Notes: generated from the sequence alone by a model not told the origin. Numbered from the stretch's first letter, positions 1-12,190 are shown. The stretch is 64,000 bases of DNA from Macrostomum hystrix (GCA_950097015.1 CATNEN010000033.1:2666001-2730000), one strand, 5' to 3'. A program made the numbers and translations.

Positions 1-1
1 C

Positions 2-643
2 GCTCTTTCAGAGCCATGCAAAGAAGTGAGCCAGGTGGCTCTAGAGTCTGAAGTCGAAGTGAGGACTCCTGAGTTTGTCAGTGAGGCACAGAATGCTGAT
101 ATGAAGAAAAGTAAAACTGCAGCTAGCAAAGGTGCATCTAAGCGAGTTCACCTAAGCCGCCAGATCAGTACTAAAGTCCGCAAGAATCGAGCCAAGTCGC
201 AGGATCCGAAGACCTTCAAAACTATTAATCATGGAAGACGTTCAAAGGCGCAAGCCATTTCAAGAATAGTATCATCACTAATTCATCCAAATGATCAGTC
301 AACGCTAGTGCAGGAGCAGGAACAACCGCGAACGTTTGCAGAGGGTGACGTCGTCTTGGCAAAACTAAAAAGTTTTCCTTGGTGGCCAGCACTAGTTTGC
401 CGCGAGCAAAAAAGTAACGCTTTTTCTCGCATTGCTTCCAGTGGCAATCATTTTCTGCATGTTCAGTTTTTCGAGGAACCACCTACTCGAGAGTGGATAA
501 CTTACAAAAACGTGAAACCGTTTAGTCCGACTGACGCCTCTGCTGACTGCAGTAATGATCCTGTTCTGTTGGCGGGAATGAACTCAGCACGACAAAGCCT
601 GATGTTAAGCAAAGTGAATCGACTAAATATAGCTAAGTCGTAG
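2..643 (+). CDS. PWWP-domain chromatin protein, C-terminal exon (5' partial)
   Basis: The reading frame is open from the first bases of the window to a TAG at 641-643, so only the C-terminal part (about 213 residues) is present and no start should be chosen. The first ~105 residues are Lys/Arg/Ser-rich and look disordered. A PWWP domain follows, from FAEGDVVLAKL (nt ~335) to about nt 525, with the diagnostic core SFPWWPALV and a downstream hydrophobic strand HFLHVQFFEE. PWWP domains read H3K36-methylated nucleosomes and bind DNA, so a nuclear chromatin role is expected from the family; the exact orthologue cannot be named from one domain. The tail after the domain is about 40 residues. It is the only host-type gene left of the mobile-element block. 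Confidence 0.8.
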   Translation, partial: ALSEPCKEVSQVALESEVEVRTPEFVSEAQNADMKKSKTAASKGASKRVHLSRQISTKVRKNRAKSQDPKTFKTINHGRRSKAQAISRIVSSLIHPNDQSTLVQEQEQPRTFAEGDVVLAKLKSFPWWPALVCREQKSNAFSRIASSGNHFLHVQFFEEPPTREWITYKNVKPFSPTDASADCSNDPVLLAGMNSARQSLMLSKVNRLNIAKS

Positions 644-1480
644 TCTGTTTTTAACAATAACTCAACCTGTAGTACATTTTTTCACTTCTGGAATCGTCAA
701 AATGGTTCCTGTACTTATTTGCACAGTAAAGGGAATATTAGAAACTCCAAACTAAAGCAAGCATAATTTCACTCATGCTGTATCCATAAAATCATGCTAA
801 TCATTTAACTACCAAATTAGAAGCTCAAAATGGAGAAAAAAGTAGTGTCGTTTTTTGTCATGTGCCATTGATCGTGATTGCAATCACCAAGATACTCGTA
901 ATTTTCTATGTTCGAAAAGTTCTGTTTTTGCGAGTTTAACACATTTTTTTAAACGTCTAAACTTTTCTAGCAAAGTTGCATAAAATATTTGATATTATAC
1001 GAGCTATTAGCTAAAATCCTAAGCGCTGACTGTGTAAAGCAATAAGTCAACGTTAATGAACCTAAAATTGTCTAAGGCTTCTAAGAAAAATTCACTAGCA
1101 TTCATGAGGCTTTTCACGAAGCGATTCCAGAACCAGAATTATACAAGAAAAATAGCGTTATAACTAATGACTGTTAATAACACGATAAAGCAAGAAGATT
1201 CGATTTTATACGATTTTTAGCCACTTTTATTATTATAGTCAATCTTTCTCAAAAGTTTCTGAATATCTCTCGACTATTTCTCATCTAGGTGCTGAAAAGT
1301 TATAATTGACAAAATGGTTCTGGTTCTGGAATCGGCACCGACAGTACGAAAAGCCTACTTGACATCGTTCAAGCAATCGCTAATAATTTACTAATTTACT
1401 GCTTTCGTTCCGTTTCGTTTTTCATAATGTATCTAATGGCGTTTCGTTTCGGGCTCAAATGCTTTTCGTAATCTCGTTCA
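644..1480. other. AT-rich spacer after the PWWP gene
   Basis: Probably 3' UTR followed by intergenic DNA. There is no open frame of note, no repeat array and no RNA gene that I can support. Confidence 0.5.
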
Positions 1481-1481
1481 C

Positions 1482-2090
1482 TGGTTCTTTAATGTTTCAT
1501 TATATTTCATCATGTATTGAGCTCTAATTTTTGCGTCATCTCAATCACAGTTCTTTAATGTTTAATTATATTTCATCATGTATTGAGCTCTAATTTTTGC
1601 GTCATCTCAATCACAGTTCTTTAATGTTTCATTATATTTCATCATGTATTGAGCTCTAATTTTTGCGTTATCTCAATCACAGTTCTTTAATGTTTAATTA
1701 TATTTCATCATGTATTGAGCTCTAATTTTTGCGTCATCTCAATCACAGTTCTTTAATGTTTCATTATATTTCATCATGTATTGAGCTCTAATTTTTGCGT
1801 TATCTCAATCACAGTTCTTTAATGTTTCATTATATTTCATCATGTATTGAGCTCTAATTTTTGCGTCATCTCAATCACAGTTCTTTAATGTTTCATTATA
1901 TTTCATCATGTATTGAGCTCTAATTTTTGCGTCATCTCAATCACAGTTCTTTAATGTTTCATTATATTTCATCATGTATTGAGCTCTAATTTTTGCGTCA
2001 TCTCAATCACAGTTCTTTAATGTTTCATTATATTTCATCATGTATTGAGCTCTAATTTTTGCGTCATCTCAATCACAGTTCTTTAATTTT
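1482..2090. repeat. 66-bp minisatellite, about 9 copies
   Basis: A unit containing TTCTTTAATGTTTCATTATA and ending in GCGTCATCTCAATCACAG recurs every 66 bp (for example at 1551, 1617, 1683). Copies differ at single positions such as TTTAATTA/TTTCATTA and GTCATC/GTTATC. Non-coding. Confidence 0.95.
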
Positions 2091-2218
2091 AATATATCTT
2101 TAATCTTTAATATATCATTTCTTCGAAAGCAACAATTCTTTTGTGTTGCAAATTAATTTGAGCCTCTGTCTGAGTAACTATTTTCTACATGTTTTTTTTA
2201 TTTATTTTATTTCAAGCT

Positions 2219-2390
2219 TTCTAACGGCGTTAATACATGACTAAGTGTATTCTTGCACAGAAATGACGACTGCACAATGTGTCAAATCTGACGGCTGTGC
2301 TTTTCAATGGCGTTAAATTATGACGAAATGTATTCTTGCACAGAAATGACGACTGCACAATGTGTCAAATCTGACGGCTGTGCTTTTTAT
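2219..2390. repeat. 83-bp direct duplication
   Basis: Two adjacent copies share GACGACTGCACAATGTGTCA followed by AATCTGACGGCTGTGC, at 2265 and 2348. It is non-coding and AT-rich. Confidence 0.9.
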
Positions 2391-2934
2391 AGGGGTTGAA
2401 GCCTGACAGGCCAAGTTTTGTAAATGTATGCACAGAATTATCTTTCATTCTATATAGCTTTAAATATTTTTTTCTGTGAGTTACCTCTAGAATATCATTT
2501 CGTTAAAATCCGACTGTATAGAAGGTTTTTTATTCACAAAAATTTCTTACGAATAGTCTAATTAAGTTATTAACAATGAATGGCGATGTCACGGATAAAT
2601 CATAATGAGTGCAGATATGACGTGAGAGTTGCAGCTGGAATTGGACGAAACTGATCTTTTTGACAAAATGAAAGTGCAACAGTCATTTTTGCTGTGTCAT
2701 GAGCTAATTCAAAATGAATCTCATAAGGATACACACTCGTCATTTTTTAATATTTATGTCATGTCATTTTTCGGATATTCGTCATAAACGAACCCCATAG
2801 AGTATATTTTATCAAACACGGGTGAGTCAGTCCACAGACAAATCAAATGAATAAAGGCCAGTCTGGGTATTAAGAACAAGAAATCTATTTCGGCCAAGAG
2901 AGCAGCCCACAGCCCAGACTACCGAGTGATATAC

Positions 2935-3220
2935 CTGACGCACCTGATACAACGCACTGACGCACCTGATACAACGCACTGACGCACCTGATACAACTGA
3001 TACACTTGACTCACTGACGCACCTGATACAACTGATACACTTGACTCACTGACGCACCTGATACAACGCACCTGACGCACTGACGCACCTGATACAACGC
3101 ACCTGACGCACTGACGCACCTGATACAACTTATACACCTGACGCACTGACGCGCCTGATACAACGCACCTGACGCACTAACGCACCTGATACAACGCATC
3201 TGACGCACCTGACGCAAATT
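2935..3220. repeat. Minisatellite of CTGACGCACCTGATACAACG units
   Basis: Irregular tandem units built from CTGACGCAC and CTGATACAAC, partly doubled. The array lies within the leader of a decayed copy of the Ala-rich element gene: the flanking sequence from 2798 (CCCATAGAGTATATTTTATC) matches 25667 onward, and the leader before the start codon is enlarged here relative to the 25.8-kb copy. Confidence 0.9.
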
Positions 3221-3228
3221 GAACAATT

Positions 3229-3480
3229 ATGAACAACAAAACAACCAAAAGCGGAAATGCCAGCTTTCCGATGTTCCCTGCGTCGTTCCGGGAACACGTC
3301 TTGGCCTCCGCTGCCGCGGAGTTGGACACCGCACTACGGGCTGCGAGTGAAGCAGCGAATGCGGTGGCGGCAGCGGAGGCCTGGACGCCCGGACGGCGCG
3401 GGGCGGAACAGGCGATGGCCGCAGCTATGCGGCGGGTCAGGGCGGCCATGCTACGCACTTTATGCTACTGCATGCTATGA
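3229..3480 (+). pseudogene. Decayed copy of the element's small Ala-rich gene
   Basis: The frame FPMFPASFREHVLASAAAEL followed by AEAWTPGRRGAEQAMAAAMRRVRAAM is a clear paralogue of the gene at 25818. The end of exon 1 (ARARRIAAGLDP) and its splice donor have been replaced by CTACGCACTTTATGCTACTG, although the intron 3' part and the acceptor CATCCCGCAG|CCGGGTGT survive near 3572. Upstream, the leader is interrupted by the minisatellite. No function was recognised. I treat this as a non-functional copy left by an older insertion of the large element family. Confidence 0.65.
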
Positions 3481-3734
3481 CTTTTATTTTCATTTGAATA
3501 TTCATTAGCACATCTGATAACAGCTGAGCTAACAAACTAAATGAAACCTAAAACGCATCTTTCATCCCGCAGCCGGGTGTGCTATGTGAAGATGTTATGC
3601 TATGCTATGCTATGTCCGACTTTCAGTCTGCTATTGATTTTTCGACTTCAGCTGCTTAAATTTCTAAATCATACGATTTCGGCTCACAGGCTTTAAAAAA
3701 TAACAAAATGTAAAAAAGAAATAAAAAATATTGT

Positions 3735-3970
3735 TCGTTATAGCGTTATAGTTTGCACAATACATAACTTATTATCTTGGTTATTTATTTTATCATTAGA
3801 ATAATATGAACTGACTGGCGGTTATGTGGTGAACATTGACGATGAGACTTACTACAATAGCGACGTAATCGTAATCGATCAGTCTGATATATAATTTCAA
3901 GTAAAGTTTATACAAGTTTCTCATGTAAAAAACATTAATAAAACGGATTAGTTTAAAAACTAGCAAGTTT
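3735..3970 (+). mobile_element. Fragment of the large element (matches 27.46-27.61 kb)
   Basis: The stretch with AACTGACTGGCGGTTATG and GACGTAATCGTAATCGATCA matches 27.46-27.61 kb directly and 7.74-7.86 kb and 8.76-8.93 kb in inverted orientation. It joins the 3' truncated YR copy at about 4.02 kb. Non-coding. Confidence 0.7.
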
Positions 3971-4022
3971 TGCCCCCCTTCGGGGAGAACTACTGGTCAG
4001 ACAAAAAATCTTGTATACTCGC

Positions 4023-6777
4023 TTACGTATGCGTTGACTATGTGGCATCACAATGTCATCAGCAGGTAGAGGAGATGCAGCCGATGAATTGGTTGCGTCC
4101 AGATCAACGCTACAGGCAGAGCGACGACGCTTCGTGTCGTTTTCGGCTGTTGGATGTCGTTGATGTCGACGATCAAGTGGCCGATTGTGACAGAACGTCT
4201 CGAAACATCATCTGACGTCGTCGGCGACCATCAGATTGGCCTGCTGTTTGGCCAGGCGTCCATACGCATTGACGACACAGTTGCGCGATGTGTCGTGCAG
4301 TGGCACCAGCTGGTTAAGCTTGTCGGGATGCGCGTGCACATATGCCGACAGTACATTTCGACGCCCATCGCCCATGCGATAGGGCCGATCGATGACCAAC
4401 TCGGCGCCCTGCTTGACAAGCGTGCTGAAACTTGTGGAGTCACGCTGTTTGCCACGATGCGTAGGAAACAGCAGAAATTTTTCAGGCCTGACTTGGATGC
4501 TACACTCGGCGAAGTATGGCAATAGAAAGTTGTCGATCCATTGCAGTAGACATTCGCCGACTTTACGTGGCGCAGTCCAGCTTGCACCTTTTCCACGACC
4601 GCCCTTTTTGTGTGCCACTTCGGTAGGCGGCAGGACGGTGACAATGGTGGAGGACGTTGATACATCACTATTGAGTCCAGCATCCAAATAGCAACGCCGG
4701 ATCGCGACCCAAGGACGTAGTCTATTGGCATGGACAATTGCTGCACAGAAGAATGCCAGTTCACGAGTGATCGGCATAATAAATGCATTCCATTTGGCGA
4801 CAGTGTTGGCCATTCGACGTGCACATTGCCCAATGCGACCCCAGTAGCCCTTCACGGGTAGATGAGACCACGAATGTTTGGCGACCATATCAATCAGGCA
4901 GTCTAGCCGGCCGTGAATGATGCGCCATTCGTCAGCGGTCAGGAACTTATCCGTGTAGGACAGCTGGCGTTCGTCATCGCGCAGGTGATAAATATTCTCT
5001 TGCCTCTGACGAATCAATCCAATGCAAGCCTGTACATTTTAAATGGTTATTAAAGAGAAACGCATGCAGTAGCTTCTACAATTGTTCATGATATATTAAA
5101 AAACATAGTATACAACATGCGACACAACAGTACGTACTGCTCACCATGATTGATTCGATGCGGCTAGTCAAAAGTCCAGATACTCGTACTGCAGTCTGAT
5201 GATAGAGAATACCAACTTTGCGCAGGTCAGGACAGGCAGGCAATTCTGACGCGGCCTTGACAATGTCGGCATGCACGTTGGCAAACAATTTATCTGGTGG
5301 CGAGGTCAATTGGAACGCGTTCATAACACTAGGAGCACCGAAGTCGTTGTTGGCTGCTAGAAACTTCTTCGCGCCGCTCAATATGTTATGAAGCTCGTTC
5401 ATTCGCTGTCCAACAGTCGATGGTTTCCAGATATGGCGCTTCACCATCTCGTCCAAATCGAATTGGATGCGCGCTGGATTGATGAACCACATCTCGACTG
5501 TGACATTGATTGCGTGTAGGAGACGACTAGTTGTAGCATGATAGTTCCGCTGGATTGCTTTCCTACGGCTAACATGCGATGCGTTCTCTTCTGCACAGCA
5601 ATGACCCTTGAACCAGATGTCGCCGACATTGTCTAGTTGCTTGTTCATGTGTTCAGATGCAATGTGGTAGTCTGGGCCGTCGAAAACAACAAGCCGAGAC
5701 TTCTTGTGCCTCCGTTGCAATACAAGCTCATTTTTGGCCAATCGCTTCTCGTAGTCACTAACAGAATCACCAGTATTTTCCACGTCAGATTTAGAGGTCT
5801 GAGTCTCTGCTTGTCGCTGACTGACAGGGTTCAGCAAACTGACAGCATTGGTGACTCCGATTGGAACATAGTCTGATGTATACTGGAGAATTGCTTCTGT
5901 CAGATTGACCAGATTCTGCAAGCCAGTACACATGCTATTAACGCGTGGATGCTCAGCGTTGTGGGCTTTCTGCAGAATCTCGTTTAGGCCGGCCGCATTC
6001 AGACGCAGTCCATTGATAAATTCTGTTTGACAAGACAGTTACAAATATTTGTTGATTAGTTTACTATGTGTTAATGTGTAAATAATAAATGTACAGGCAT
6101 GTGCAACAATATTTTAGACCACTTACTGATCGCTGCCACATTGTCGTTGACATTAATGAATTCCGGCATCGTACTCGTTTCGTTTTGCAGTCGCTCGATG
6201 TCGTGACTGACAATATCGGTCGTGTAAGATGATGGTCCGGACCGATCGAAACTGGCCAACACCGGTGCTACTGACAGTGAGCAATGATCTGACTGAGAAG
6301 TAGACGGTATGGCAGACAATGCGTTGTTTGTAATGCGTACAGCATTGGACTGTCCAGCAGAAGACGATCCCGCAGACGACGCACACACGACAATAGGCAG
6401 CTCAATGTTTGCACCCGTGTCAATCGAATCAGACGAAGAGTCGTCGCGCTGTCACTTGACGACAGGGTTGCATTTGCTGCCTCTGTAATTGTCGGTTTAC
6501 GCTTGCATGACCTGTCAATATGTCTACTGAGCTGCTGAACACCTTTGCCACAGTATTGACAGTAAGACAAATCTGGATTGGATCTATCCCGACGTAACCG
6601 GATGATCTTCCATACAGTCCTTGTCTTGATGTCATACGATGCCGTCATTGCGGGTCGTCGAACCTCTGGGATAGTGCTCCAATCAAAAGCCGAAACAAAG
6701 TCTGAATGATTTGTACTAAAGTGCCTTGCAACATTCGTCTTCCGAATTGAAGCTTTGCAGACTGGGCACGTATCCAT
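4023..6777 (-). pseudogene. Zinc-finger tyrosine recombinase, copy 1 (broken)
   Basis: Same three-exon gene as at 32.0-35.1 kb. Exon 1 (about 6127-6777) holds two zinc fingers; exon 2 is 5145-6022; exon 3 runs from 5029 downward. Junctions are GTAAGT/CAAACAG and GTGAGC/TGTACAG. Exon 2 has the core-binding-type helix STVGQRMNELHNILSGAKKF. Exon 3 has the Arg box (ANRLRPW), a Lys-rich turn (HKKGGRGKG), GRRNVLSAYVHAH, and PLHDTSRNC...NAYGRL, giving an R-K-R-H-Y set that I align with Crypton-type tyrosine recombinases. Three lesions mark it as dead: an indel frameshift near 6450 against copy 2, a TGA near 4208 where copy 2 has GGA, and loss of the 3' end at ~4023. Unlike copy 2 it keeps the catalytic His in the H/Y box. 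Confidence 0.8.
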
Positions 6778-7129
6778 TTCGCTGGTTATTATTTGATTTC
6801 GCTGTTGCAAAACGCTTATAACAGAAGAAATTTTACACAGATTTGTAAGCTAGTGCGCTCGGCTTCTGACTTAAGCTTCTGTCGTGACCCGTACGACCGT
6901 TTAATCACAAACTATCATTCAAGGTTTGTCTATGGTGAAATAACATAATATCGAACTCATATTAAATTTAACGTTGCTATATTGTCTACTAATAGTAGAG
7001 TAGGTAGTTTCGAACAGAATATGAGCATAAACACGAATAATTATTTGACTTCTGATTTATGTCCACCATTTCTATCTCTATGTTTAGGAAGCATTTAAAT
7101 TAGTGTTGATTATTTTAGAGGTATTTTCG

Positions 7130-7740
7130 CGAAAGTACATTTTCTCCGGCGAAAGAACGAAGGTAAATTTGTTAGTCCGTCCATGCAAACTCGGTGCATT
7201 CGCGAAAGCACAATGAAATGGTTCAGGAAGGACAAAGTGATATATAATAGTATACTTTCGCAAACACGACTACATGCTCCGCAGTGCCCAAGTGCGAAAA
7301 AACATAAGCTTAGCTGTTCTAATTATAGAAATACACTACGGAGATCAAAAAAGGTCATTTGGTATATCCATCCGTATTTTCGCGAAATGACCACATGAGC
7401 TGTTCTATTTTTAGAAATACACTACGGAGAAGGTCATTCGGCTATTATACAGACAAATCTTAAGATATGTCCGGGCATCCACAGTTTGCCATAGAAGTAC
7501 AAATCTTAAGATATGTCCGCCCATTCATTTCAATAGAAGGACAAATCTTAAGATTTGTCCTCTATTGTTTTCATATGCTAGTACCATAGACGGTTGGGTC
7601 TGGAGTGCGGCCTTGAGTAGCGGATTTCCACTTGTACATAGGGGAATCCACAGTCTAAGCTGGGGTCCACCGGACAAATCTTCAGATAGTTGGGGTCTGC
7701 AGGACAAATCTTTGACAAATCTTCGATGCATATTTTGTTG
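7130..7740 (-). mobile_element. Terminal region of the YR-bearing element, copy 1
   Basis: Matches 36.06-36.64 kb beyond YR copy 2: a TTCGCGAAAGTAC box, the phrase GTCCATGCAAACTCGGTGCA, AAATACACTACGGAGATCAA, CTTGAGTAGCGGATTTC, then short inverted motifs GTCCACCGGAC and GTCTGCAGGAC and the end GATGCATATTTTGT. A block of ~650 bp containing the tRNA-like sequence of copy 2 is missing here; both sides of the gap carry TTCGCGAAAGTAC, suggesting deletion between short repeats. Non-coding. Confidence 0.7.
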
Positions 7741-7744
7741 GTAT

Positions 7745-8940
7745 TGTATAAGTAAGTCTCACCGCCAATGTACACGACATAACTACCAGTCAGTTCATAT
7801 TATTTAAATGATAAAATAAATAACCAAGATAAGAAGTTGTGTACTATTAACGATTAAAGAAATAACAAACACAAAATTATTTTTATCTTTTATTTATATA
7901 TAATTTTAAAATGGATGACCGGGTGCAGAGCAGTGCTGGCTAATGCTCACATTGCCCTCAGGCCGCACGTTGGCCAGCTGAAAGCTTTCAGAAAAAAAAC
8001 TGAAATCTGGCTAACGTGCGACCTGAGGGTAACGATGGCTAACGACGCTGTCTTCCACAAGAGCTTTCTTAGCTTTTTACCACTGCCACAATATGCACAG
8101 ATCTCAAGTAGTCAACAATCATAGTCGTTTTGACTTAAGAATACATATGTACTTTCGCGAAAAAAATTTGGCAGTGCGCAAATACTAAAAGATGAAATGT
8201 CTGGCTATTTCGCGAAAATACCATCTAAAAAGTATATAAGTACCATCTGAACTATATAAAAATATTAAGGTTTGGCTATAGACGAAACATTTTCGCGAAA
8301 ATTCACTTATAAAAATGTGTATGAGTCAGCAATATGAATTATATGCAGTCGTTTTTTGTGTCTATGGCCAAAAACGTCTGACTGTATTTTCGAAAGAAAA
8401 AATTTGGATACGAAGAAAAAAATCGCGAAAAAATCGAGCTGTACCAAGCAGATATGTGTATGTTAAAATACGCACGATTTTATGTACTACATACCCAGTT
8501 TGCTCGTTTTAATTGTCCATCTTGGCATATCTAGCAAGACGTAAGCGTATAATAATTTATTCGTCGTTTGTAATTTACTTTTTTAAACAAATCCGTTTTT
8601 AATAATGTTTTTTACATAAGAAACTTGTATAAGCTTAACTTTTTTATCTTGGCAGAAGCGTATAATAATTTATTAGTCGTTTTTAATTTACTTTTTTAGG
8701 TTCTCCTTCATTATTCTTATTTCATTTTCTACTGAACAAACTTGTATAAACTTAACTTGATATTATATATCAGACTGATCGATTACATTACGTCGGTCTT
8801 CTAGTAAGTCTCAACGCCAATGTACATCACATAACCACCAGTCAGTTCATAGTAACCAAGATAAGAAGTTATGTATTGTGAAAACTATAACGAACAGTAT
8901 GTTTTTTTCTTTTTTATCTTTTTATATAGTTTTTAATTCA
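7745..8940 (-). mobile_element. Inverted copy of the element's hairpin block
   Basis: Read on the minus strand, this stretch follows 26.55-27.6 kb of the main element: the non-coding run ending at the TTTCGCGAAA-type box, the Rep-gene-like scrap with GACTATGATTGTTGACTACT, the large hairpin (7955-8029), and the ACTGGTGGTTATG block. The second hairpin of the main copy is absent. No gene is supported; the short open frames here have no counterpart in the other copy. Confidence 0.7.
7955..8029. repeat. Large hairpin, copy B
   Basis: Inverted arms at 7955-7979 and 8006-8029 pair at about 22 of 24 positions around an A-rich loop. It corresponds to the hairpin at 27075-27136, with at least one base pair changed on both sides (T-A there, C-G here), which is what conserved pairing predicts. 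Confidence 0.85.
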
Positions 8941-9059
8941 ACACCTATATATTCAACACCAGTCTGGGTAGCACTATATGTACAGTCTGCCGTTTGATGA
9001 AGAAACTCTGCGACAATTATTTACCAACATAGCATTATAGTACACCCGGCTGCGTGATG

Positions 9060-9265
9060 AAAGATGGGTTTTAGGTTTCATTTACGAGTTTGTAGTTTGT
9101 TTGTTAGCTCAGATGTAATCAGATGTGTTAATAAATATTCAAATGAAAATAAGAATCGAAATCTGCTACTCACATAGGGTCCAATCCCGCAGCTATGCGG
9201 CGGGCCCTGGCCATGAGTAGCATGGCCGCCCTGACCCGCCGCATAGCTGCGGCCATCGCCTGGTC
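9060..9265 (-). pseudogene. 3' remnant of the Ala-rich element gene
   Basis: On the minus strand AMAAAMRRVRAAM, then ARARRIAAGLDPM, runs into a GTGAGTAG donor, and after an intron comes CACGCAG|CCGGGTGTACTATAA, encoding PGVL and a stop. The 5' half of the gene is gone; mariner sequence starts at about 9265. It keeps the same exon junction as the 25.8-kb copy, which supports that gene model. Confidence 0.7.
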
Positions 9266-10375
9266 CGGGTGATCGAATCCTTGACCTTATTGATACCGAT
9301 GCTCGACTGACAATCCGCGAGATCGCTGACCGGTTGGACACACCGAAGTCAACTGTCCATCTCTGCATGCAAAACATGGGTCTGGCCAAGCTGAGTGCTC
9401 GGTGGGTTCCGAGGATTCTCACCCCTGACATGAAGATGCAGCGAGAGCAGACCTGCCAAGGCAATCTGACGCTGGTTGATCAACATGGAGGATGGAGCTC
9501 TACCCGTTCTCTGGTGGTCACTGGAGACGAAACTTGGATCCCTACTTCGACCCTTCGACCAAGGAGGAGTCCAAGGTGTGGACGATGAAAGGTTCTGACC
9601 CGCCCATCAAGGCTCGACGTGAGACCCATTGCCAGAAGGTGATGCTTTTGCTCTTTTTCGACTGTCATGGGCCACTGACAATTGACTTCCTGGAGCCAAA
9701 TGCCACTGTCAATTCGGACCGCTACATTGATTTGCTGAAGAAGCTGAAGAAGGATATCTCAAACAAGCGGAGAACTCCAGTGAAGCCAATGCTCCTTCAT
9801 CATGACAATGCTCGGCCCCACACTGCACAAAAGACACTCGAAGCAATTAAAAAAATGCAATTCAACCTCCTGCCTCACCCACCGTATTCACCGGACCTGG
9901 CACCAGCTGATTTCACTATCTTCCCGAAGCTCAAGCAGCTTCTGAGGGGCAGAGTTCATGCCAACCGTGACTGCCTTGAGCAAGAAGTGCGACGGGTTCT
10001 TGTTCACGAAATGCCAAGGCAGACATATGCAGATGCCATTGACGGCATGCTTACCCGGTGGAAGAAGTGCATCCAACTGAAGGGTGACTATGTTGAGAGG
10101 GTCTCAGTTGCCACTGAGGATGACATTTGAAGCTTTTTGAAAGACAGCTGTCCTTCTGTTTCATTTTGTTCCATATGCAACCTCCATGTTCCTGATCATG
10201 TATTTAGATGCAGTACCCCACTGCAGTTAAGGAGGCATAACTTTTGAACAGTTAGTGATATTTTCAAAACTCTTTAACTGTGTCATTTGCAAATAAAGCC
10301 GCTATAAAATAAATTTGTTCCTGTTACTCTTGCTAGCTGTTAAAAAGAGTTATGTGAAAAAGTCACCCCTCGTAA
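9265..10375 (+). mobile_element. mariner-family transposon (5' truncated, frameshifted)
   Basis: A DD34D mariner transposase remnant. The helix-turn-helix part (LTIREIADRLDTPKSTVH) is readable from about 9270. The first catalytic Asp lies in TGDETW, the second in HHDNARPHTA, the third in YSPDLAPADF, with 34 residues between the last two. The frame shifts around 9490-9550, so TGDETW is in the first frame while YFDPSTKEES onward (to 10130) is in another. The N-terminal start and the 5' inverted repeat are missing. Its left edge abuts the Ala-rich gene remnant and its right edge abuts sequence matching the spacer at 24.9-25.2 kb, so it lies inside an older copy of the large element. Confidence 0.93.
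9334..10130 (+). pseudogene. mariner transposase remnant
   Basis: About 290 codons of a ~345-residue transposase, split between two frames by small indels near 9490-9550. The C-terminal part from 9492 is one open frame ending in a TGA at 10128-10130. The catalytic triad residues are all visible, but the N terminus lacks a start codon in frame, so the protein cannot be made from this copy. Confidence 0.9.
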
Positions 10376-10660
10376 AATACAGAGTTTATATAGAATGTTA
10401 TGTTTTATAGTTTACACTATTAATTTTGCTCTTGCGACTTTACAAATCAGACTGTCCCACTAATTGTAGAATATCATGATTTTTGTTCAATTAATGAAGT
10501 TCTATATACATGTATGGAGTTTAAATATATTGATGAAATTTAATAATAACCGATTGACTAGCTGCACACATCTGTATTCGCATATTAATATCTTTATTAC
10601 TGATGGATCTCATCAGTTATCTGATTATGATTAATGGTAAACGCGACAATATATTGTTCC
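10376..10660 (-). mobile_element. Remnant of the large element's intergenic region
   Basis: On the minus strand it matches 24.91-25.2 kb (ACAATATATTGTCGCGTTTA at its inner end, TTGCGACTTTACAAATCAGA near mariner). The small helical-protein gene that should follow is missing, lost with the mariner insertion. Similarity stops at the palindrome corresponding to 24907-24920. Confidence 0.7.
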
Positions 10661-11085
10661 TAAAATGTTGAAAGGGGGGGTCTGGTCCAGCCAAGCCCCA
10701 GCCAAGGCCCCAGCAAGACCAAAACGGACCTCTGTTGTACGTGTATTCTAAATCGGTGCGAGTTTTCCCCAGAGACGACGACCCTAATTGGGATAGCCTA
10801 TATAAAATGTTCTATATTTAGAAATACACTACGGAGATCAAAAAAAAGGTCATTCGGCTTTTACAGCCATAGACGTGTGCAAGAAATACACTAAGGAGAT
10901 AAAAAATGTCTTTTCAGCTACGCATGCGCCTGCTGTAAGTAGTAGCTATAGCAGTGCAGAAACTGGCTAGTCAGTGAGTTGCAGCTAGAAGAAGCTGCAA
11001 ATTTGGATTTCGGCTTTGGTTTTTGGCTTTGGATGTTTCACTTTCTTCGAACTGATCTCAACTGAAAAGCACTCTGGTACCATTC
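10661..11085. other. Spacer with a fragment of element terminal sequence
   Basis: A GGGGGGG run and Pro/Gln-like codons give no credible gene. At about 10815-10860 the phrase AAATACACTACGGAGATCAA recurs, shared with 7328, 7413 and 36267, marking another scrap of the element terminus. Confidence 0.5.
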
Positions 11086-12190
11086 ATTGACGTGTAACTT
11101 TCGCGAAAACATAGTTGGCGGATAGTAAAAGCGAGGGAGAGTGAAGAGAGGATCAATTCGAAGGAAGGGGAGGAAACTTTTACTTTACTTTACTTAACTT
11201 TACTGTCTTACTTTCGAGAAAACATATTTGGAGGATAGTACAGGAGGAAAGTGAAAGCGAGGGAGAGTGAAGAGAGGATCATCAGATTAAAGGAAGGGGA
11301 TCAGGAAAGCGAAGGTATAGGGTAGGAAGCTAGGACAGAGTAAAGGGAGGATATGATCGAGAGTGAGACACCACCACCTACCCAACCACCTGCACTCATC
11401 CACTAATTCATTGTACTGATCGATGTCTTACTTTCGCGAAAAAATATCTGGAGGATAGTATACAGGAGGAAAGTGAACGCGAGGGAGAGTGAAGAGAGGA
11501 TCAGGATCATCAGATCCTGAATCAGAATCCAGAATCCTGAATCCAGAATCATCAGATTAAAGGAAGGGGATCAGGAAAGCGAAGGTATAGGGGAGGAAGC
11601 TAGGACAGAGTGAAGGGAGGATATGAGAGTGAGACTGCACCACCACCTACCAAACTTATTTGTCTACAGAATGTACGACTGATTCATTGTAATTATTAAT
11701 TCATTGTACTGATCGATGTCTTACTTTCGAGAAAACATATTTGGAGGATAGTACAGGAGGAAAGTGAAAGCGAGGGAGAGTGAAGAGAGGATCATCAGAT
11801 TAAAGGAAGGGGATCAGGAAAGCGAAGGTATCCACCTGCACTCTGCATCCACCCACCCAAATTCGTACGACTGATTCATTGTGTTTATCGATTCATTGTA
11901 CTGATGTGTTACTTTCGCGAAAACATATTTGGTGGATAGTACAGGACGAAATTGATAGCGAGGGAGAGTGAAGGGAGGATCAGGGTAGATCGAAGGAAGG
12001 AAGAAAGGAAGGGGAGGAAAGCGAAGGTAGGGGAGGAAGCTAGGACAGAGTGAAGGGAGGATATGAGAGTGAGACACCATGCACCACCTACCCAACCTGC
12101 ACCTGCACTCTGCATACACCCACCCAACACCACACACCACACCACACCACACACCACACCACACACCACACCACACCACACCACACCCTA
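11085..12190. repeat. ~270-bp tandem repeat (4 units) and CACAC microsatellite
   Basis: Four diverged units each contain TTACTTTCGCGAAAACATAT or a variant, GGATAGTACAGGAGGAAAGTG, GAGGGAGAGTGAAGAGAGGATC and GAAGCTAGGACAGAGTGAAG, starting near 11095, 11210, 11430, 11715 and 11905 (some partial). They also carry the TTCGCGAA core seen in the large element. A CACACCACAC microsatellite covers 12124-12187. Confidence 0.85.

Noticed and set aside
1482-2090. CRISPR array
   Set aside because: Units are whole 66-bp direct repeats without unique spacers, in animal DNA; the same holds for all other arrays.
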